Positions 61,860 to 64,000 of a stretch of DNA of 64,000 nt are shown here, one piece after another. A program made the position numbers and the translations under genes. This DNA is from Cupriavidus sp. D384 (GTDB lineage: Bacteria; Pseudomonadota; Gammaproteobacteria; Burkholderiales; Burkholderiaceae), in contig NZ_BBQI01000094.1 of assembly GCF_001652915.1 (NCBI RefSeq), positions 1-64,000 on the forward strand, in the 5' to 3' direction. Each line of letters begins with the position of its first letter. The first letter of the stretch is position 1. Below the pieces are notes generated by a model, which was not told the origin of the DNA, made no database searches, and saw only the letters and a list, made by a program, of their open reading frames with translations.

Positions 61860-63749
61860 CTAGGACTGGCGCTGCCGCCGGTAGATGGTATTGCGCGACA
61901 CGCCAAGCTCGCGCGCCGCGGCACTGACGTTGCCGCGGTGGCGCGCCAGCGCTTCGCGAATGCGTGCGGCTTCCCAGTCGCGCATGCCGCCCGTGGCAGC
62001 GTCGGCATCGCCCTGGGCCGGGCTGGCGGACGGCGTCGGCCCGGCAAATTCCTCCGGCAGGTGCTCGACATCGATCCGTGCCTCGCCTTCGGCCATCAAC
62101 GCGGCAGTACGCAACACGCTGGCCAGCTCGCGCAGGTTGCCGGGCCATGCGTGCCGGCGCAGTATCGCCATGGCCTGCGCCGAGATCGCCTGCGGCCCGT
62201 GTTCGCATTCGTCTTCCAGAATGCGCGACACCAGCGCGTCGAAATCGCTGCGCCCCGCCAGCGATGGCAAGGTCACGGCCAGTCCGTGGATGCGGTAGTA
62301 GAGATCCTCGCGGAATGTGCCATCGGCCATCTGCGCGCGCAGGTCGCGATGCGTGGCGCAGACAATGCGGATATCGACCGGCGTGCTGTGCGTGCCCCCT
62401 AGCGCGGTCACCGCGCGTTCCTGCAGCACGCGCACCAGCCTGACCTGCTGCGCCAGCGGCATATCGCCAATTTCGTCGAGGAACAGCGTGCCACCGTGGG
62501 CCTGCGCAATCTTGCCGGCATGGCCGCGTCGCCGGGCGCCCGTGAACGCGCCCTCTTCATAGCCGAACAGTTCGGCTTCGATCAGGGTCTCCGGAATGGC
62601 CGCGCAGTTGACGGCCACGAACGGACCACTGGCCCGTGGCGAGTCGGCATGCACGGCGCGCGCCAGCCATTCCTTGCCGGCGCCGGTACGCCCCAGGATC
62701 AGCAACGGGATATCGCGCCCACGCAGGCGCGCCACGCGCTGCAGCACGGCGGCCATGCGGGCATCGCCGGTGTCCAGGCGGGCCAGCGCGGCCGACGGCT
62801 GCACCGCCGGCTGCGGCACATTCACCGGGGCCGCCACTTCCGCGCGATGCGACAACCGCGCGTAGATCCGCACGCCACTGGGCAGCGCCAGGTCGCGCAG
62901 CAGCGTATCGGCGGTGCCGGACGGCGGCATCGGCAGTGCGAACAGTTCCGTGAAGGTGGCGCCGGACAGCACGTCGGCACTCATGCCAAGCTGGAACCAG
63001 CCGCTGCGATTGGCCGCCAGGAACGTGCCATCGGCGCCAAACGCGGCCATGCCTTCGAACAGCGTGCCAACCAGTTCGGGGCGCCCGTGGAAACGCACCA
63101 CGAGCGCGTCGGGAAACTGGGCCGCGAACAGCTGGTTCTCGATGGTCTGCGCGGACATGCGCACCAGCGCCATCGTGTGCGGATGAAAGCCGCGCGGATC
63201 GCCGCTGACATCGAGCGCGCCCAGCCAGTCGCCCATCGGGCTGGCAATCGGCGTGCAGGAACAGGTGAGCTGGCGGTTGGCGCGCAGGAAGTGCTCGTCG
63301 CCATGGATGATCGCGGAGCGCCCCTCCGCCAGGGCGGTGCCGATGGCATTGGTGCCCTTGCTGGCCTCGGACCACGACACGCCGGGCGCCAGCGCCACGT
63401 CGCGCGCCCGCGCGGCAAAGCCGCTGCCGTCGCCATCGCCCACGCTGTGCAGGATCACCCCGGCACTGTCGCTGAGCAGCACCAGGCTGTCGGTGCCCGC
63501 CACCTGCCGGTACAGGCCCTCCATCACGGGCAGTGCCAGGCGGTACAACGCACGATTGCCGTCGACGCGTTCGCCCAGCGCGCGGCGGCTCAGCGGGTGA
63601 TAGTCGGGAATTTGCGCAGCATCGAGCCCGAATCCGGCGGAGCGTCCGTGCGCGCGGCGCAGCAATTCGCTGCGGTCGGCCACGTCATCGTGTCCGGCGG
63701 CAAGCACATCGGCCTGAAGGGCATCCTGGAATGTCAGGGCATTGCGCAT
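61860..63749 (-). CDS. acoR: Sigma-54-dependent acetoin regulator AcoR
   Basis: The 629-residue activator has a GAF-type sensor domain (about 60-215), a PAS-like middle (about 230-300), an AAA+ domain with Walker A GRTGAGKEW and GAFTGA at 400-405, and a C-terminal Fis-type helix-turn-helix (RGNVSAAARELGVSRNTIYRRQ). NAIGTALAEGRSAIIHGDEHF is typical of AcoR. It converges on acoD, 24 bp apart, and should activate the sigma-54 promoter there; other aco genes are outside the window. Confidence 0.92.
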   Translation of the reverse strand: MRNALTFQDALQADVLAAGHDDVADRSELLRRAHGRSAGFGLDAAQIPDYHPLSRRALGERVDGNRALYRLALPVMEGLYRQVAGTDSLVLLSDSAGVILHSVGDGDGSGFAARARDVALAPGVSWSEASKGTNAIGTALAEGRSAIIHGDEHFLRANRQLTCSCTPIASPMGDWLGALDVSGDPRGFHPHTMALVRMSAQTIENQLFAAQFPDALVVRFHGRPELVGTLFEGMAAFGADGTFLAANRSGWFQLGMSADVLSGATFTELFALPMPPSGTADTLLRDLALPSGVRIYARLSHRAEVAAPVNVPQPAVQPSAALARLDTGDARMAAVLQRVARLRGRDIPLLILGRTGAGKEWLARAVHADSPRASGPFVAVNCAAIPETLIEAELFGYEEGAFTGARRRGHAGKIAQAHGGTLFLDEIGDMPLAQQVRLVRVLQERAVTALGGTHSTPVDIRIVCATHRDLRAQMADGTFREDLYYRIHGLAVTLPSLAGRSDFDALVSRILEDECEHGPQAISAQAMAILRRHAWPGNLRELASVLRTAALMAEGEARIDVEHLPEEFAGPTPSASPAQGDADAATGGMRDWEAARIREALARHRGNVSAAARELGVSRNTIYRRQRQS

Positions 63750-63820
63750 CGACGGGTCTCCTGGCTGGCGCTCTCGCCACCATCAGCACCCGGGGCGGAG
63801 CATCTCTGCCGGGGACCTTA

Positions 63821-64000
63821 TCACAGCCCGCCGCGCGTGGCCGCCAACTTCTTGTAGAACGCGGCCCGGCTGATACCGATACGCGCGGCAGCCTCTGCGA
63901 CGCGTCCGCCACACGCATCCAGCGCCTGCCCCAGGAACGCGGCCTCGAACTGGGCCATGGCAGCCGCATAGGATTGCGCAGGCGCCTCCGGCACCGGCAC
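63821..64000 (-). CDS. C-terminal fragment of a sigma-54-type activator, cut by the window edge
   Basis: The last 59 codons of a minus-strand gene are visible, ending with FEAAFLGQALDACGGRVAEAAARIGISRAAFYKKLAATRGGL. This is a Fis-type helix-turn-helix, the C-terminus of NtrC-like activators. The frame runs off the right end without a start, so the gene is incomplete only because of the window. It ends 71 bp upstream of acoR, in the same direction. Confidence 0.8.
   Translation of the reverse strand: MPVPEAPAQSYAAAMAQFEAAFLGQALDACGGRVAEAAARIGISRAAFYKKLAATRGGL

Overview
The window is high-GC, densely packed bacterial chromosome (or second replicon) with about 50 protein genes. No rRNA, tRNA, insertion sequence, phage gene or CRISPR array was seen. 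Gene content points to a beta-proteobacterium of the Burkholderiaceae, most likely Cupriavidus: a soluble NAD-dependent formate dehydrogenase operon in the order fdsGBACD with a divergent fdsR-like regulator, an AcoD-type acetaldehyde dehydrogenase next to an AcoR-type sigma-54 activator, and a DUF3141/fabI cluster divergent from pta-ackA. The genus is an inference from gene content; no marker gene is present.

Layout. 1-3.8 kb: periplasmic molybdenum hydroxylase (large subunit, 2Fe-2S subunit, diheme cytochrome c). 4.1-7.5 kb: a DgcE-like MASE1-PAS-GGDEF-EAL protein. 7.5-12.6 kb: C4-dicarboxylate uptake (dctA) with a recognisable sigma-54 promoter and upstream activator dyads, followed by the dctB/dctD two-component pair. 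13.1-16.4 kb: a HTH protein, then an arginine-to-proline module (guanidine-modifying hydrolase plus ornithine cyclodeaminase) with a divergent Lrp/AsnC regulator and a three-dyad operator array. 16.4-19.5 kb: divergent ClC channel and HPP-family protein, both carrying CBS pairs. 19.7-24.5 kb: YdiK-like permease and a Pqi lipid-transport operon in which PqiA is split into two genes. 24.5-25.0 kb: nucleoside deoxyribosyltransferase. 25.0-30.6 kb: an F17-like four-gene chaperone-usher fimbrial operon behind an AT-rich leader. 30.6-33.6 kb: cpdB-type nucleotidase lipoprotein and a Sel1-repeat protein. 33.7-37.4 kb: modABC with an upstream ModE-type box, plus convergent modE and a CYTH protein. 37.5-43.5 kb: small RRM protein, fabI, DUF3141 protein, and divergent pta-ackA. 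43.5-48.6 kb: tyrosine phosphatase, DASS transporter, Ldh2-type dehydrogenase, stand-alone GT51 transglycosylase, MgtC-like protein. 48.6-56 kb: fds operon and fdsR. 56-64 kb: M30-type metallopeptidase lipoprotein, PPK2, CorA/ZntB-like transporter, acoD, acoR, and the C-terminus of another sigma-54 activator cut by the window edge.

The region reads as metabolic core-accessory DNA: use of C4 acids, formate, acetoin/acetaldehyde, acetate and arginine, with molybdate supply for two molybdenum enzymes, and sigma-54 control in at least two places. No clearly new multi-gene system was found. The less-explored parts are the DUF3141/fabI/pta/ackA divergon, the fimbrial cluster with its AT-rich leader, the split pqiA, the PBP1A-like orphan transglycosylase and several well-formed operator dyads.
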